This document shows, in pieces, positions 23,791-35,923 of a stretch of DNA of 64,000 nucleotides. Location of the stretch: NCBI GenBank assembly GCA_950295325.1, contig OX485805.1, forward strand, positions 2,418,501 to 2,482,500, written 5' to 3'. This DNA comes from Polytrichum commune. Taxonomy: Eukaryota; Streptophyta; Polytrichopsida; Polytrichales; Polytrichaceae. Both the position numbers and the translations under genes were made by a program. The notes under the pieces were generated by a model. That model was not told the origin of the DNA, made no database searches, and was given only the letters and a program-made list of their open reading frames with translations. Every line of letters starts with the position of its first letter. The first letter of the stretch is position 1.

Positions 23791-24880
23791 CCCGGGTACG
23801 CAACTCCCATATTATACGCAGGGGCATCGTATTAAAAACGGCTTAGAGGACGGCTTTTGTAAAAAATTATATCAAATTAAAATGATCAAAAATTTGGGTG
23901 AAGACCAAATTAAATAAAATGAGATGAAAAAAAAGTTGGGTTGCATATTTATTAAAAAAAAACTCCAACATATATAAACAATTGAAACACCTAATTTTTT
24001 AACCTTATAAAGTGTCTAAGAGGGGTATTCAATGTAGATGTCGGATTAGTATTCACAAATGATAAAGGGTCCTTTCGAGGTCTCCCTCTTTTGGAAGGAG
24101 TTGTGGCAATTACAGGTGTAACATATTCCTTCTCCCTATCTCTACCTCCACTACATGAGCCTTTACGCTTCATCTCACAATCCATGTGTTTGTTTAAGCC
24201 AAGGATGACCCTCCCAAATGAGCACAAGCACACTCCAAAGCGACGACACAAAGGCTCCAAAGCAAAGCCGCACACTCCAAAGCAAAGACACAAAGGCTCC
24301 AAAACCAAACACAAAAGCTTCAAAGCGAATATATAGAAGCCTCAAACCCTAAGCCCTAACCCTAAACCGGGAACCCATGATTCTTTGAAATACCCCATGA
24401 TACCCTTGAGTAGTTGGGGCACCATATGATGTATATGGTCTTAAAAATACATACCTCAACTGTATCCTAACACAAATCATTAGTTTTCTATCCCAACAGT
24501 TAGACCAGTAAGTTGCCTATACATAATTTAAAAAAATCCACACGAATATTTGCCTCCAATTAGAATTATAAGCCACAAATAGTTGCCTCCCATTAAAATT
24601 ACAAGTCATTCACAATGTTAAAATTTTATTAAAAAGTCCAAAAAGTTGGGTAGTTTGACCTATGGTACATGTATTAAAAAAAATCATATAATTAGGTTTT
24701 TAATGCAATTATATGCTTCAAATATATTAATTTCCTACATAATTACATTTTTGGATTCCTTGTTAGAAGGGCTACAAGGGTTTCCTACATTAAAACAAAT
24801 TGTATCACTCAATATTGGACTAAAACGCATTATAAGTGATTATAATCAGGACCATATAATACGGGAGTTGCGTACCCGGG
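23791..24880 (-). mobile_element. hAT-like element with an AT-hook open frame
   Basis: The TIRs share CCCGGGTACGCAACTCCC. An exact 8-bp duplication, GTAGTTTG, flanks the element at 23783-23790 and 24881-24888. The 1090-bp interior includes a minus-strand open frame (24323-23991, 110 codons) whose C-terminal part has KRGRPRKDP, a canonical AT-hook, preceded by a basic MKRKGSCSGGRDREKE segment. The N-terminal part covers a CTCCAAAGC minisatellite (24230-24320), so the true start may be the internal Met of MDCEMKRK. No transposase core is present. Confidence 0.88.
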
Positions 24881-24888
24881 GTAGTTTG

Positions 24889-27800
24889 TTGACGTCATTA
24901 GAAGCGAGGTAGTGAGCTCAATCAATATATCTATCCGCTTTGAGAGTGTCTCACCTTATCTATATCCAAGATTTTAAGAGCAAGTGAATTTTGCAAGAGT
25001 CTTGTGTTTTGAGAGGCTTGGCTTAAAGTTGTGAGACTCACTTGAAGAGACTTAGGGCTCCAACCAAATTTTCCCAAATTTTGCACCACCTATGAAGTAT
25101 CTACCTATTGCATTGTTGTCCATAAGTGCTACATATTTTCCTTGAAGCTCATCAATGGTTGTCTCAAAATCCTTCTTGAATTTATGAAGAGATTTTCAAA
25201 AAGTTATGTATCTTGGTGTCGTGATAAATGCATGTTGGATCAATGCAATTGTTTATGAAATTTTATTTTTATGATTTTATTTTCTATGCGGAAAATGGGG
25301 ACGAACATGGGCTCTTGAAATTGCAATGAACTATGACACGAAAAATGACTCAAGAGTTGGAGTGGGTGATAGGTGGACTAAGAATGCAACACAAAAGAGT
25401 GCGTTGGCTCCCTAAACAATAGCAACCATGGATTGCTAAAATCAAGCTTCCAAAAAGAAGAAAGCTGTATATTGATGATTCCAATACCCTATGAGAAGGT
25501 GCACAAGCATATGATTTTTGCTGTCATTTTCCATGGATTGTAGACAGCTCTTGATTTTGGAGACTTTTCCAAACATATGTTGAAGCTGATGATGCCACCA
25601 ACAAAACTTTTCTTGTCCACTATACTAGAGACTCTTTAAGGTAGATGAGGCTAATGTGGACACCTCCAGCTCTGTGGAACCATTCAGCCGATGGATTCGA
25701 GCATTAGAAGCTTGAGCATGTTAGCAATTACAAATCAAGACCAAAGAAATTGAAATCGCTGAAATTGGAGTTAAGGAAGGTGTTGATCTAAGCTTCGGCA
25801 TCAAAGATTTTCTACTTCCCAATGTGGCGTTATAAGGGGGGAACTCTTTTATCGTTCAATGTTGTGTAAGTGGACAACATCATTAGTAGATTCTACATAG
25901 ATCATTTGCCAATAAAATCCAAGTTTAATGCCAATAATGGTTTTGTCATGTCTCTAAAGTGGTCACATGTAAGATAAAGTGTTAAATTGGTTTTTCATTA
26001 TAGAATACCCACAATGCAAGTTAGTTGGCACCTCATAGTCACATGATGCCTCCTAATTTGCCCACCTTGAACACAAAAATCAAGCGTGTTATAGCTTGGT
26101 GGATAGCACTCCTCATTATGGAGGACGTTGGATGTAGTTTGACTTTTGAGAAGATGACTAACCCAAATATCATCAAAGCACAACTGCAAGGACCTATAGG
26201 ACTCACTGCAAAAATATGTGTTGGACCTACATTGAGTGTAGAGTAATTATTAATACTTGAAGGCGTACTCCAATCTCTTTTGAACATGTGTCTTTATGAT
26301 GTTTGCTCTTTGATCCTCATCAAACCACGTACCAATCAAATATAGGGTCCGCCTGAGAAAACAAGCCACTTAAGACCCATCTACCTTAGGTTGAGCTATG
26401 CCAAGAGCAACCCATAGTCTGGGGAGTTCTATACAAAAATCAATACATTTTCTATCTTTTATAAAGAGATCCATAATTTTCTTTTTTCTTTTTACTCGGA
26501 AGCTACTGAAAGCCTTTTTTTCTCAATTAAATTCCAAGCTTTACCTTCACCATTTAGTAATTCTCCTAGTTTTTTTTTTTTTTTCTTCGGTATATTTCCA
26601 AAGTTATGTATAGTAAGTCAAAATTTTCTTTATTCTTATGTTAACTATAAAAGAAAATTGGTGTTATGCTTTGAAGGGGGTGAATTTGTGTTGAAAGAAA
26701 TCCCAAGTATCCCTAGAAGGAGTTGAACGTTGCCAAGCCCCCACCTTCTTGGGGCCAAGGATGTAGCCTTTGAAAAATGTATGGATCCAAAGAGGGTGCA
26801 TAAATTGTTTAGAGGTTGGTTAGTACAACAATACAAGGAACCCTTGAAACTCATCGACATCCTCAGAATTGGGAAACATGACTGAAGTTATTGAACAAGA
26901 AGCATCACTTGCAGAAGACATATAATGTGAAGAAGTAGCATATAGGGATTGATACTTAGTTTCATTTTTCCACAAAGGAATTGCCTCTTCAATGACATTA
27001 TCAAAATTCTCATCTCGCCCCTCCAAAGCAATTCCTAGCATAGCTTCCAATAAAGTTCATAACTCACAAATATTAAAATAAATAATTTCAAGAAATTGAG
27101 GATCGCGAAAATTGTGTATAAATGTTGTAGATTGAGTCCATGTGTCTTTTAAGAGTTAGGTCATACTATTTTTAAAATTCACACTACCTAATGAGTCTAT
27201 TTAGTGTACCTAGTGAGATTAACTTGGGATGGACCAATCATAAACTTAAAGGGGTTAGGTTTTCATCAAGCCCCATGACATGGCTGCCACAAATCCTAAG
27301 CATGAAAACACTTCATCTTTTTGGCTAGAGCTTTGTGATGTCTACGTAAACTTATCTTGAGTCCTAGGGTGGCAACTATTTGTAGCACTCACAAGGATAA
27401 CCATTTTTAGAACATGGTTTGGAGCTACTAAACCATTTCTAAGAAGCATTCTGAAGAATATGAAAATTCCTATAAAATTTGCTAAAAGTGATATTTAGCA
27501 CGTAGGGGTCGGGATGGTCATTGGTGACCCTTGATTTAGAGAAGATGCTTCTAATTAGTTGGAAAAATGGACATTATAAAGTACAAACCCTTGCTAATCT
27601 AGACACAAACCGTATCAATGGATTTCTTGCAATGCCTTGTGTCCAAGCATGTTAGTTCTCTTTGTGAACCAACAACTCATCAAAAAAATTGAAGTATTAT
27701 GATTGGTTTATAAACAACCGTTTTAAAAGGGAGAGTTGCACCCCATGTCCTTAGTCCATTGCAAAGGTGAAAACACAATATTTTATATTAAGCTCAATTT

Positions 27801-28475
27801 TTTTTACTTCTAAAAGTTTTGATTCTAAAAATGATATCAAATGCCCAATATGATCTAGTGAGGCCTACTTGAAAACGAATTGGCTCTAACCTATAGAGGA
27901 CTTATTTTTAGAAGATCCCTTCATCCACAATGGATGAGCCTTGCAAAAGATATTGCAATGCTCTAATAGCAAAACCTAAAGCCAATTTTGTGTATAGTGC
28001 ACCATCGTCATGCAATTGAAGCTCAAATTGTACGCATGTGGTGCATAATGATGGTTTTAGGTTCACTGTTAGTTCTAAGTGTCTGTACAAATGGCTTCGT
28101 ATCAAGGTTCAAGGGGGACATTGAGGCTTGGTCTCACTCTTGTTGTGATTTTAAGGTTTTAATAAGAATGTGTGCCACTTCAACCTAAATTCAAGTCATA
28201 CAATATTGAAAGATTTAAATACATGAGTTAAGGTTTTGGTTAAGGTTGGGATGGCCTTGCTCACCTAATTGGGACCTGATTTCAATACATAAAGCCCTCC
28301 ATCACAAACTTCCAAAGGGTTGTGTATAATGTGTTTATTACGCCTAGGGGATATAATATACTAGTATGACATGTGTCATCTTAGCCCATGGTCCCCCTAC
28401 GTGCACACAAAATAGGCTCATTTTGGTAGGGTGGCGAACAAAAGGGGGGGGGGGGTTCGCAACTACCACATGTTG
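24889..28475. other. Intergenic stretch, no gene recognised
   Basis: Contains a family L repeat at 26220-26420 that ends in a family A-like GACCCATCTACCTTAG terminus. A minus-strand open frame at 27050-26820 (76 codons) has no recognisable domain. The rest is AT-rich sequence with poly-T runs. Confidence 0.4.
26220..26420 (+). repeat. Dispersed repeat, family L copy
   Basis: TTGAGTGTAGAGTAATTATT and CAATCTCTTTTGAACATGTG match the copy at 10440-10620 in the same order. Confidence 0.6.
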
Positions 28476-28811
28476 TCCATTGTCCCGGGGAGATCACTGG
28501 GCGAAAATCGTAGAACCACGTGCGATAAAAAATAGGGTCCAATATATTCATTGTAGGTAAATTTTGTAAAAAACTTACATATAATATAGGGGGTTTGAAA
28601 ATAATGAAAAAGGATTACATGTAAAATACCATCACATATAATGGCGTCTTTTATCTAGTCAGTACATGTAAAATAGCATGGAAACGATTATTAGGGTAGC
28701 GGGTTTAGGATAGGGTATGTTCTAGTGGATGAAAAGAGGTAATTCTCGTTGGAAAAGCTTGGATGGATGACTTCGCATGCTAATTGGCTTCACCATTACT
28801 AAACCAAGGTA

Positions 28812-28901
28812 TCCAAAACTAGGAGGGAAAATTTGAACACGTTGGGTAGTGGACGTTCCAAAGCTGGGAGGGAAAATTTCAACACGTTGGGTGATGGACG
28901 T
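28812..28901. repeat. 45-bp tandem duplication inside the 28.5-31.0 kb element
   Basis: TCCAAA followed by AGGGAAAATTT, AACACGTTGGGT and GGACGT is repeated at 28812-28856 and 28857-28901. Confidence 0.85.
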
Positions 28902-29452
28902 TAGGATTTCTTAGGGTTTAGCGTTTTTGTGAAGTTCCTTCTTTGTTGCCGATGGTCTCTGGGTGTTGAGGAGGTACGTTTACGCTGTTGGAATGAGTTT
29001 ACGCTGCCATGAATGAGGTCTGGAGGTCAAGATTCCCCTAAAACGATGGGTAAATCTCCTAAGTCTTGAATCTCAACTGGTTATTTCTGAAACTCAACCA
29101 CTTCATCTGTAACCAGCGGCCGGTTTCCAGGGTTTTCTGTATCGCTTCTAATGTTTGTAATGAATGGATGTTTTGTTATTTGACGGAGAATTAGAGCACT
29201 GTGCTTGGAAAGAGGGCACTGAGAGGTGGAGTCTATTCATACCATTCGTGTCTACATTAGGAAAAGGTTTGCATTTTCAAATGTAGTTCCTAGAAGATTT
29301 TTTTTGCTCCTAAATGAGCAAGGGTTTGATTATGAACATCTGCATTGGTGACACACATGCATCTCGATATTAGAGTTTCAGAAATACACGAGACTCAGGA
29401 ATATTTGTAGCAGTAATCTTCGACATCCATACACTACTTACACATGTGGACT

Positions 29453-29570
29453 TTCCTGGGCTTGTGCAGATCGAATCTAAGGTTTAGGTTTCGAAGCAAC
29501 TGCCGATAAAAGGTTCCTGGGGTTGTGCAGAATCTAAGGTTTAGGTTTCGAAGCAACTGCCGATAAAAGG
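29453..29570. repeat. 57-61-bp tandem duplication inside the 28.5-31.0 kb element
   Basis: TTCCTGGG, TTGTGCAGA, CTAAGGTTTAGGTTTCGAAG and CAACTGCCGATAAAAGG occur in order twice, at 29453-29513 and 29514-29570. Confidence 0.88.
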
Positions 29571-30973
29571 AGAGGTAGTGAGCGATGTTCAAGGGAGGCA
29601 GATGATCCAGGGAGTTTATGTACCCGGTTGGTGAATGGACATTCTGAGGTATGAAATTCTTCAGAAGGAATAACTTCTATCTTGTTACAATTCTCAAATG
29701 ACGCTTGGAAACATGCTTTTAGACACATTTAGACACATCAGCTAGGTTGGCCATGGTCTTCAGACCTTGTTTTATAGAAATTATGCACTGTTTGGGAACT
29801 CGTGGGAGCTGCATCTCGGCTCCTTGACACTAAGCTTCATGTGCAGTCGTTGAAGAACTTGTCAACTGCGGAGTTAGGGAGTTGTGCTACATTTAGGAGG
29901 CGTTGGGACTATTTGCGTGGACATCATAGAGTGTGGCTACAGTGTGTATGCACATGATCAAATTCGAATGTTCCTCCTACACCAAGTGCATCATTGGTAA
30001 GTCTTTTCTTTGCTTATTTTGCATTGTTGTGGAGTTATGTGGTGCTTATGGAGTCCATGTGTTCCAACCCTAAACTGTACACGCCTTTATTTGTTACTAA
30101 ATTCTAATTTCAAATGTGCAAGTCCAAATTGCCTTGTGCTTTAGGTTTTCCTTTGTTGCTTGGAGTGCTTGTGAAATTATGGGATGTGCTTCGTTTATTT
30201 TAAGTTCTCATCCTAGTTTCAATTTTACATTGGCTACAGATTTCAAGACTGAAGTTTGGCTACAAGATCTGTGGACATGGCATGTAGTTGTTGTAGAGTT
30301 TTGTATGATATTTGCACATTAACACTATTTTTTTGTGATTAGCTTCAGTTTTTGTGGTTACCCTTGTAAATTGCATTCTCAATTTTCTGGGATGTCAGCA
30401 AGCTGCATGTATATATTTGAGATTATACACTTTCCGGAAGTATAGGACTTATAGACCTTGTGAAATTGTAAATTCTGCAAACATAAACTACATTGTGTTG
30501 AGAAACACAAACTGACTTCTATATCATACTTGAATTTCATTTCAGAGTTTACAACAATGTTTAAATTCCATACCTTTGCCTTAGGTTTATTGTTTTGATT
30601 CATTTCATGTAAGTTTAGCATTGTAGTTGAGCTTCACAATTTATGGTTGTAAGAAGAGAAATGTCCTTTATGAAAAAGAATGTTGTGTATAGAACCCAAA
30701 AAAATGAAGTGTATTGGAGTATAGTCAAAAGAATTGGATACTTGGAGTATAAGAAAGAAAATTTAGTATAAGTAAATTAGGGTGTTTTTTAATGATTCCT
30801 CAAAAAATTATAAGTACTGATAGGGTGTACTAAAATACAAGCATTTACCTTTATTTTGAAAAATACCATACCTTATAATCTTTTTTGCAAGGTAAATAGC
30901 CCCCCAAAAAATAGGTCCCGAACGCACGTATATGCAAAATATAAGAGGGAGTGATCTCCCCGGGTCCATTGTA

Positions 30974-32205
30974 CGTATTACATGTAACAATTCCGTGTAA
31001 TAATATAATGCAACACCCAATAAAAGAGGAATAAGAAGGATGTAATTGTAGAGACATTATTTGAAATTTTGATGCTAGTACAACACGTAATTATTTTAAC
31101 ATAGTTTTTAAAACCTCAAATTCGTGTGATGGTGTGCGAATTTTGCAGCATAAGCGACATGCCATAATTATAGTGTTATTCATAATTTCCCACTGTGGTC
31201 ACATCGGAATAATATTCACATCCAGATTTGCACCATTCATAATATCAAACAGTCCAAAATATGCTCCAACCTTTACATGTGATAAGACCCTTAGACGAAC
31301 AACTTGAAAAATGGCCCAACCAACCATATCCTTAAACTAGGTGTGAAGTAACTTTGGACTTATGCATGAATATGGATATAATGAAATTGATTACGCCCTA
31401 AGCTCTGTAATATCAACCTCCATAATGTCACTCACTCTCTAATATCCCAAAACCCTAGGGAACCAATGTTCGTAGTTCAAATCTCACTCCTTATTGTCAC
31501 ATTTCTCTCCCTTACGTCACGAATTTTGTCATTAATGCAAACCATCAAAGAAGTCAACCCACACCCTCGCATTGCCTTGTGTGTCAATATGTGGAGTGTC
31601 ACCTTCTTACTCTTCTTCTTCTTTTTCTGATGCCACTTGTTGAATGTTGGTGCATGCATTTGCCACATCGCCCGGGAAGGTCAAGTGGAGTGGAGCACAC
31701 CACAACATTTAATATGTTGCACTTTGTGTTGTTCCATAATATCACATGCTACACTAATTCACTAGTATCACGCATCCATGTCAACACTACAAAACTCCGT
31801 AATATTACGTGCACTTTGGTTGCCACAGGTGTGATACTACGGAGTTTAGAGTGTATGTTACATACAGTCTCCGGTTACCACCTTTCATCCACCTCTCATC
31901 CATCCATCCCTCCCCTACCTTTCCACGACCCACAAAGCTCCACGCCTTCGAGCCACTTTTCGCAGGACCGACACTGCTTTGATCGCTTGGTTGCTTGCTT
32001 GGATGCACACGAAGGAACTTCACAAGAAGGCGCCAGGGTACTTACATTGCACTTGCAATGTACTTGAAACCTCTCCCCAACTTCAAAACCCTGCGTACCG
32101 GATTGTTGAACTCTATTCTTCCATTCATTGGTGTGATTGAGTGGGTTTTCAGACTCGCCTTGAGAGATCCAATTCCGTTGTTCTCAAAAGTCTAAGAGCT
32201 GAGAG
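30974..32205. other. Region upstream of the DUF1475 gene
   Basis: From about 31870 to 32205 the sequence becomes C/T-rich and gene-like, consistent with a promoter and 5' leader. No convincing TATA box was found. A 16-bp imperfect inverted repeat with a short loop lies at 31793-31850. Confidence 0.4.
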
Positions 32206-35185
32206 ATGGTGTCGGCCGTGGTAGCGGGGAGGTACGTGTTCGTGGCGCTGGGATTGGCGACCGCCTGCACAGTCCTCTACACTTGCCTTACAGATGGCAG
32301 CCCCTTCCGTTCCGAGCTTCTCACACCGTAAGCACGTTCACACCTCTTTTCTTGAATGCTTCATCTTTTAAGTTACGTTCTTCGTATGGCGATGGTGGAA
32401 TGTTGTGTCACTCTGTGTCCCTCTTCCGTCGCTGCAAACCTAAGCAGCTCGGATCCGAAGGCCGATTCGTTCCTGATTGACTTCAATTCCATCGCAATTG
32501 GTTGTGGGATGGCTTTGGGAAGAGTCGAGTAAGCAGTGGTCCACATAAGGCCATTGGAACTGTAACTCTCTAGTTACAATTTGAATGCGGAGTGCTGTTT
32601 ATCTCGAATCTCGCTGACGTGCCGTTTCCTCATTGATATGCAAATACATGTTATTAGCATGTGGCGCTCGTGATATGGTCAGTGCTATGCCCAATATTAC
32701 ATGTGTCGTCGTCTTGGTATGGTTCCTCGTAGTTTACAATGTTTTAATCGTAGTGGTGAGGCGAAGTGGCTATGTTGATGTGTGTCATCTAATGATACAT
32801 CATCACCAAAAAATTGATGACCTTATCATGATATGATCACTGTGTCCAATAACGGTGGTGTGTCGCTTGCCATCGGCTACGATAAACACCTGACAATTGC
32901 CTCTGTAGGTTGAGCGCTTACTACATTCCGTGATAGGGTTCCTTGCATCCATGACCTATCTCATATGGGTCTCCATATTTTGACTACACTAAATATCCCA
33001 ATTAGTGAGGGTGGGAAATTTGTGAAGGTGATTCTAAATTTCTTTACAACGTGAAGTAGTGTCAATGAAAGATCTAAGAAGCATTGTTCATCTCAACACT
33101 TGGCATTATTCAGTGAAAGTATCGGCACTTGGCACTATTTAGTGAAAGTATCGGCACTTGGCACTATTCCCTAACAAGCATGTGGCATGCACTAATCACA
33201 AGCACACACTATTTTTTTTGAAATCTTATAGTAAAATTTCATAGAATTTACCGTAGTCATGAATTTAGTGTCGCTCAATAAAAAAATCACCTCTTGGTGA
33301 CTTTTGCATTTCGACTACTTTGTGCTTGTGACTTGAATTAGTACCACCCTCACTAATTGGGATATTTAGTGTACTTTGTCTTGAATTTAATTGAGTTGGA
33401 AGAAGGTGAGGCTTCACTTTGGCAGGACTTTGACCTCCTAAAACTTTTGCATCTCAACTCCGATCCTGAGGAGATACTTCTCAATTTGATACAAGATCCA
33501 CTGGTGAAAAGTGTCTGGAGTTGCAAGTGAGCACAATAGAGTCACATACCTCTAATTAAGCAAGAAATGGGCCTTTCCAGTGCATATACGAGGAACTCAC
33601 ATGCCAACAGATATCATGGACCTTGCAGCTGATTGAATTTGTGGCGATTTTTGACAGATGGATGTCCGCCACTTTGATTGACTTCTACGTCAATGTAGCC
33701 GCCATCACGGTGAGCCAATTTGCTTCAAACTCATCCTCTTACATTTTGAGCTCAAGACCTAATCCCTACCAATATTACATATTAACACCAACCTCATTGA
33801 GAATAAAGAAAAATTGATCCAATCTCTTCTAAACACTTGTCTTATTGGTGTCTGTCTTAGATCCACACATAACCCATACACCACACTCAAATATAGGTGT
33901 CTGATGAAGATTCATAAGCGGAGTAGGGCCAGTTACCTTACCCACATACTATTATTTTTGTTGTTCGACTTTCAACATGTCAATATCAGCGGTGGACTAG
34001 TAGCGTTTTTTAGTTTATAAAAATATTACTTGGATATATATTATGAGCATTTTTACTTTTTCTTATACGACTAGGGTAAGGATATGTTTTGAAGGATGTT
34101 ATTGTTTATAATACCATTCAGATCTATACACCATCCAAGAACTTCACACTTAGATAAAATCATCAGGCTAGTATCAATTTGGTCTTAGGATGGTATGACC
34201 CAAATTAAACTCGGATACACAAAGACCCTCTCATCTTGTGGATACCCTACAAGTGTCGAATTTGACCTGTTCATAATATTATTCAACAAGAGCATGTGCT
34301 CTCTTTTCTATTCCTACTCTGGGAGATTTACGAACACAATTGCTATGCTCAAAATCCACTCCATGAGAGCATGTGCATGTGTTGGAATATGAGCCTACTC
34401 CCTGTAGACATGGATAATACTAGAAAAACTTGGAGACGATTCTCGAGCCATAGAGCTCAAGACACATGTTGAATAGCGTTATGTTCTTTGATACCACTAT
34501 TATTGATATCGTGAATTTTTACCATGCATTCATTCACCTATGTAACAATCCCAATATTGGAGAGGAGATTATTTACAAACTTACCTCCCATTTATCCAAT
34601 ATTAAAACCTTGAAATAGTTTGCAATCTGGAAGTTACTTTTAAATATAGATTTGACACCGGAATCGGCTTCAAAGACCCGGAATTAGTCTACTCGACGTT
34701 ATTTGAGATGAATCAGCAGCCTATAGGGATCATGCTTTTATGTTGGATGGGTGAGAGGTACGTTCGCATACGATAGATAATCCCCTCTCTCCCCAATATT
34801 GGTGACTTGTCCCTCATGATCAGTGACTTTCTGGTGGAGGTGGCAGGCCTGGGTCTGGTACAAGGAAGGGAGCTGGATTGGCAGGCTAGTATGGACAGCG
34901 CTTCTCATTTGCTTTGGCAGGTATACGACATTTTAAGCACTTGAAAGCTTTCTCTTCCTCGACTTAAATATCAGAAGTAACTTTCCTAGATGACGAATTA
35001 TTTGCTACCGTAGACAATGTTACTGTACCTTGGACATCATTGCCTTCTCATGTTGTAACTCACCTGAATTTTTTGTGGTGCGTGGGTTCAGCATTACCAC
35101 TTGTTGGTACGTGGCGCTGGAGCTTTTCCGTATGTCGCCAGATGATCCCATCTATTATGTGCTACTCAAAGACCGCTCATTAAGG
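32206..35185 (+). CDS. Small membrane protein of the DUF1475 family
   Basis: Exons are 32206-32327, 33658-33709, 34847-34920 and 35092-35185, all GT-AG with matching phases, giving 113 residues. The protein begins MVSAVVAGRYVFVALGLAT. It contains the family landmarks TDGSPFRSELLTPWM, TLIDFYVNVAAI, WVWYKEGSW and LLICFGSITTCWYV. About three hydrophobic segments (near residues 8-28, 43-58 and 70-92) suggest an integral membrane protein. The family is conserved in plants and its function is unknown. The C-terminus reads DPIYYVCYSKTAH; a TG repeat at the Val-Cys codons makes a small indel there possible. Intron 1 holds a MITE at 32985-33373. Intron 2 holds repeats of families A and J. Confidence 0.85.
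32985..33373. repeat. MITE with about 30-bp perfect TIRs in intron 1 of the DUF1475 gene
   Basis: The ends are TACACTAAATATCCCAATTA on the left and its complement on the right, continuing identical for about ten more bases (GTGAGGGTGG). If the outer TA is the target duplication, this is a Tc1/mariner-type element. The inner CACTA start would instead suggest a CACTA type, but no 3-bp duplication fits. Three copies of a GGCACTTGGCACTATT-like unit lie at about 33098-33170. Confidence 0.82.
33700..33947 (+). repeat. MITE family A, copy 5 (intron 2 of the DUF1475 gene)
   Basis: CTTAGATCCACACATAACCC, then CAAATATAGGTGTCTGAT and a terminal AGTTACCTTAC match the right half of family A. The left boundary is not resolved. 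Confidence 0.5.
34590..34800 (+). repeat. Dispersed repeat, family J copy (intron 2 of the DUF1475 gene)
   Basis: TATCCAATATTAAAACCTTG, GATTTGACACCGGAAT and TTTATGTTGGATGGGTGAGA correspond in order to 63385-63600. Confidence 0.65.
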
Positions 35186-35390
35186 TGAGGCCCGCTCCTG
35201 CCTCATCTTTTCATCATCCTTTCCATCATTCTGCTTGCTTAGTAAACCTTCTATTCGACCATCAAACTGTGGGTGATGAATTTGTGACAGAAAAGGTGGA
35301 CGAGCAGCAGCGTACTAGACTCCACCGATTTCGTCACTGTGCAGAGCTAGGTTGTGATGATGCAAACATGTGTATTTTATCCAATTTTCT

Positions 35391-35411
35391 AGCAGCAGCA
35401 GCAGCAGCAGA
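35391..35411. repeat. (AGC)n trinucleotide repeat downstream of the DUF1475 gene
   Basis: Seven AGC units, followed by an interrupted GAGCAGC. Confidence 0.85.
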
Positions 35412-35599
35412 AGGAGCAGCTGAGCTACTCATCAGGCCTTTGCATCCATCTTCCGAAACATTATGAGTCTGCCTGTCTGTAAAACCACCTGGTGGGTTTT
35501 GCAAGAATTTCAATAATGAAGCATATGGGAGTCAGCACAATACTAACGATTTCTGCTAGACAACCCTTGAATGGTTAATTTTTTCGGACTAGCCCACTT

Positions 35600-35923
35600 A
35601 TGAAACACGCGATGAGTATGAGATGGTTAGTAAATCCAGATTGAGGTTAATACCCCTTCCTTGTAATTTTCAGAGCGCATATGAATATCTTATTCACTAT
35701 CAATGTGAAATTACTATCAATGTGTTCATCAAATGGTCATACAGGTCTCCCTGATTATGTTAACTATTGAGCCTAAAACGGTCATCACATTTTGAGCACG
35801 TAGTCTACTTTGTTTTAAGCACATGTCTACTTCCTATCCGTTCTTGGAGCCACACCAAACGACATACCACTTAAATAGGTGTCCGATTAAGACCCGTAAT
35901 CAAGTTAAGTACATTTACCTTAC
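35600..35923 (+). repeat. MITE family A, copy 6
   Basis: Runs from about AACACGCGATGAG through GCATATGAATATCTTATTC, TTTTGAGCACGTAGTC and ATAGGTGTCCGATTAAGACC to the terminal ACATTTACCTTAC. The left end is approximate. It lies just downstream of the DUF1475 gene. Confidence 0.6.

Larger units (their letters stand above)
28484..30965. mobile_element. 2.5-kb hAT-like element with unidentified cargo
   Basis: The two ends are perfect 15-bp inverted repeats, CCCGGGGAGATCACT at 28484 and its complement ending at 30965. They are flanked by an exact 8-bp duplication, TCCATTGT, at 28476-28483 and 30966-30973. The end sequence resembles family C (CACGGGTAGATCACT), so the same transposase lineage may mobilise both. 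No transposase is visible in the 2482 bp. The interior has two short tandem duplications, a fragment resembling the repeat at 45849-46071 (near 29040-29130), and about 1.4 kb of unassigned sequence. Confidence 0.9.

Noticed and set aside
24345-24370. CCCTAA/CCCTAAA words like plant telomere repeats
   Set aside because: Only three or four imperfect units, inside a transposon; not an interstitial telomere tract.
31793-31850. TAATATTAC nonanucleotide beside an inverted repeat, resembling a geminivirus replication origin
   Set aside because: The nonamer lies in the stem rather than the loop, no Rep-like coding sequence is nearby, and such a word is expected by chance in AT-rich DNA.
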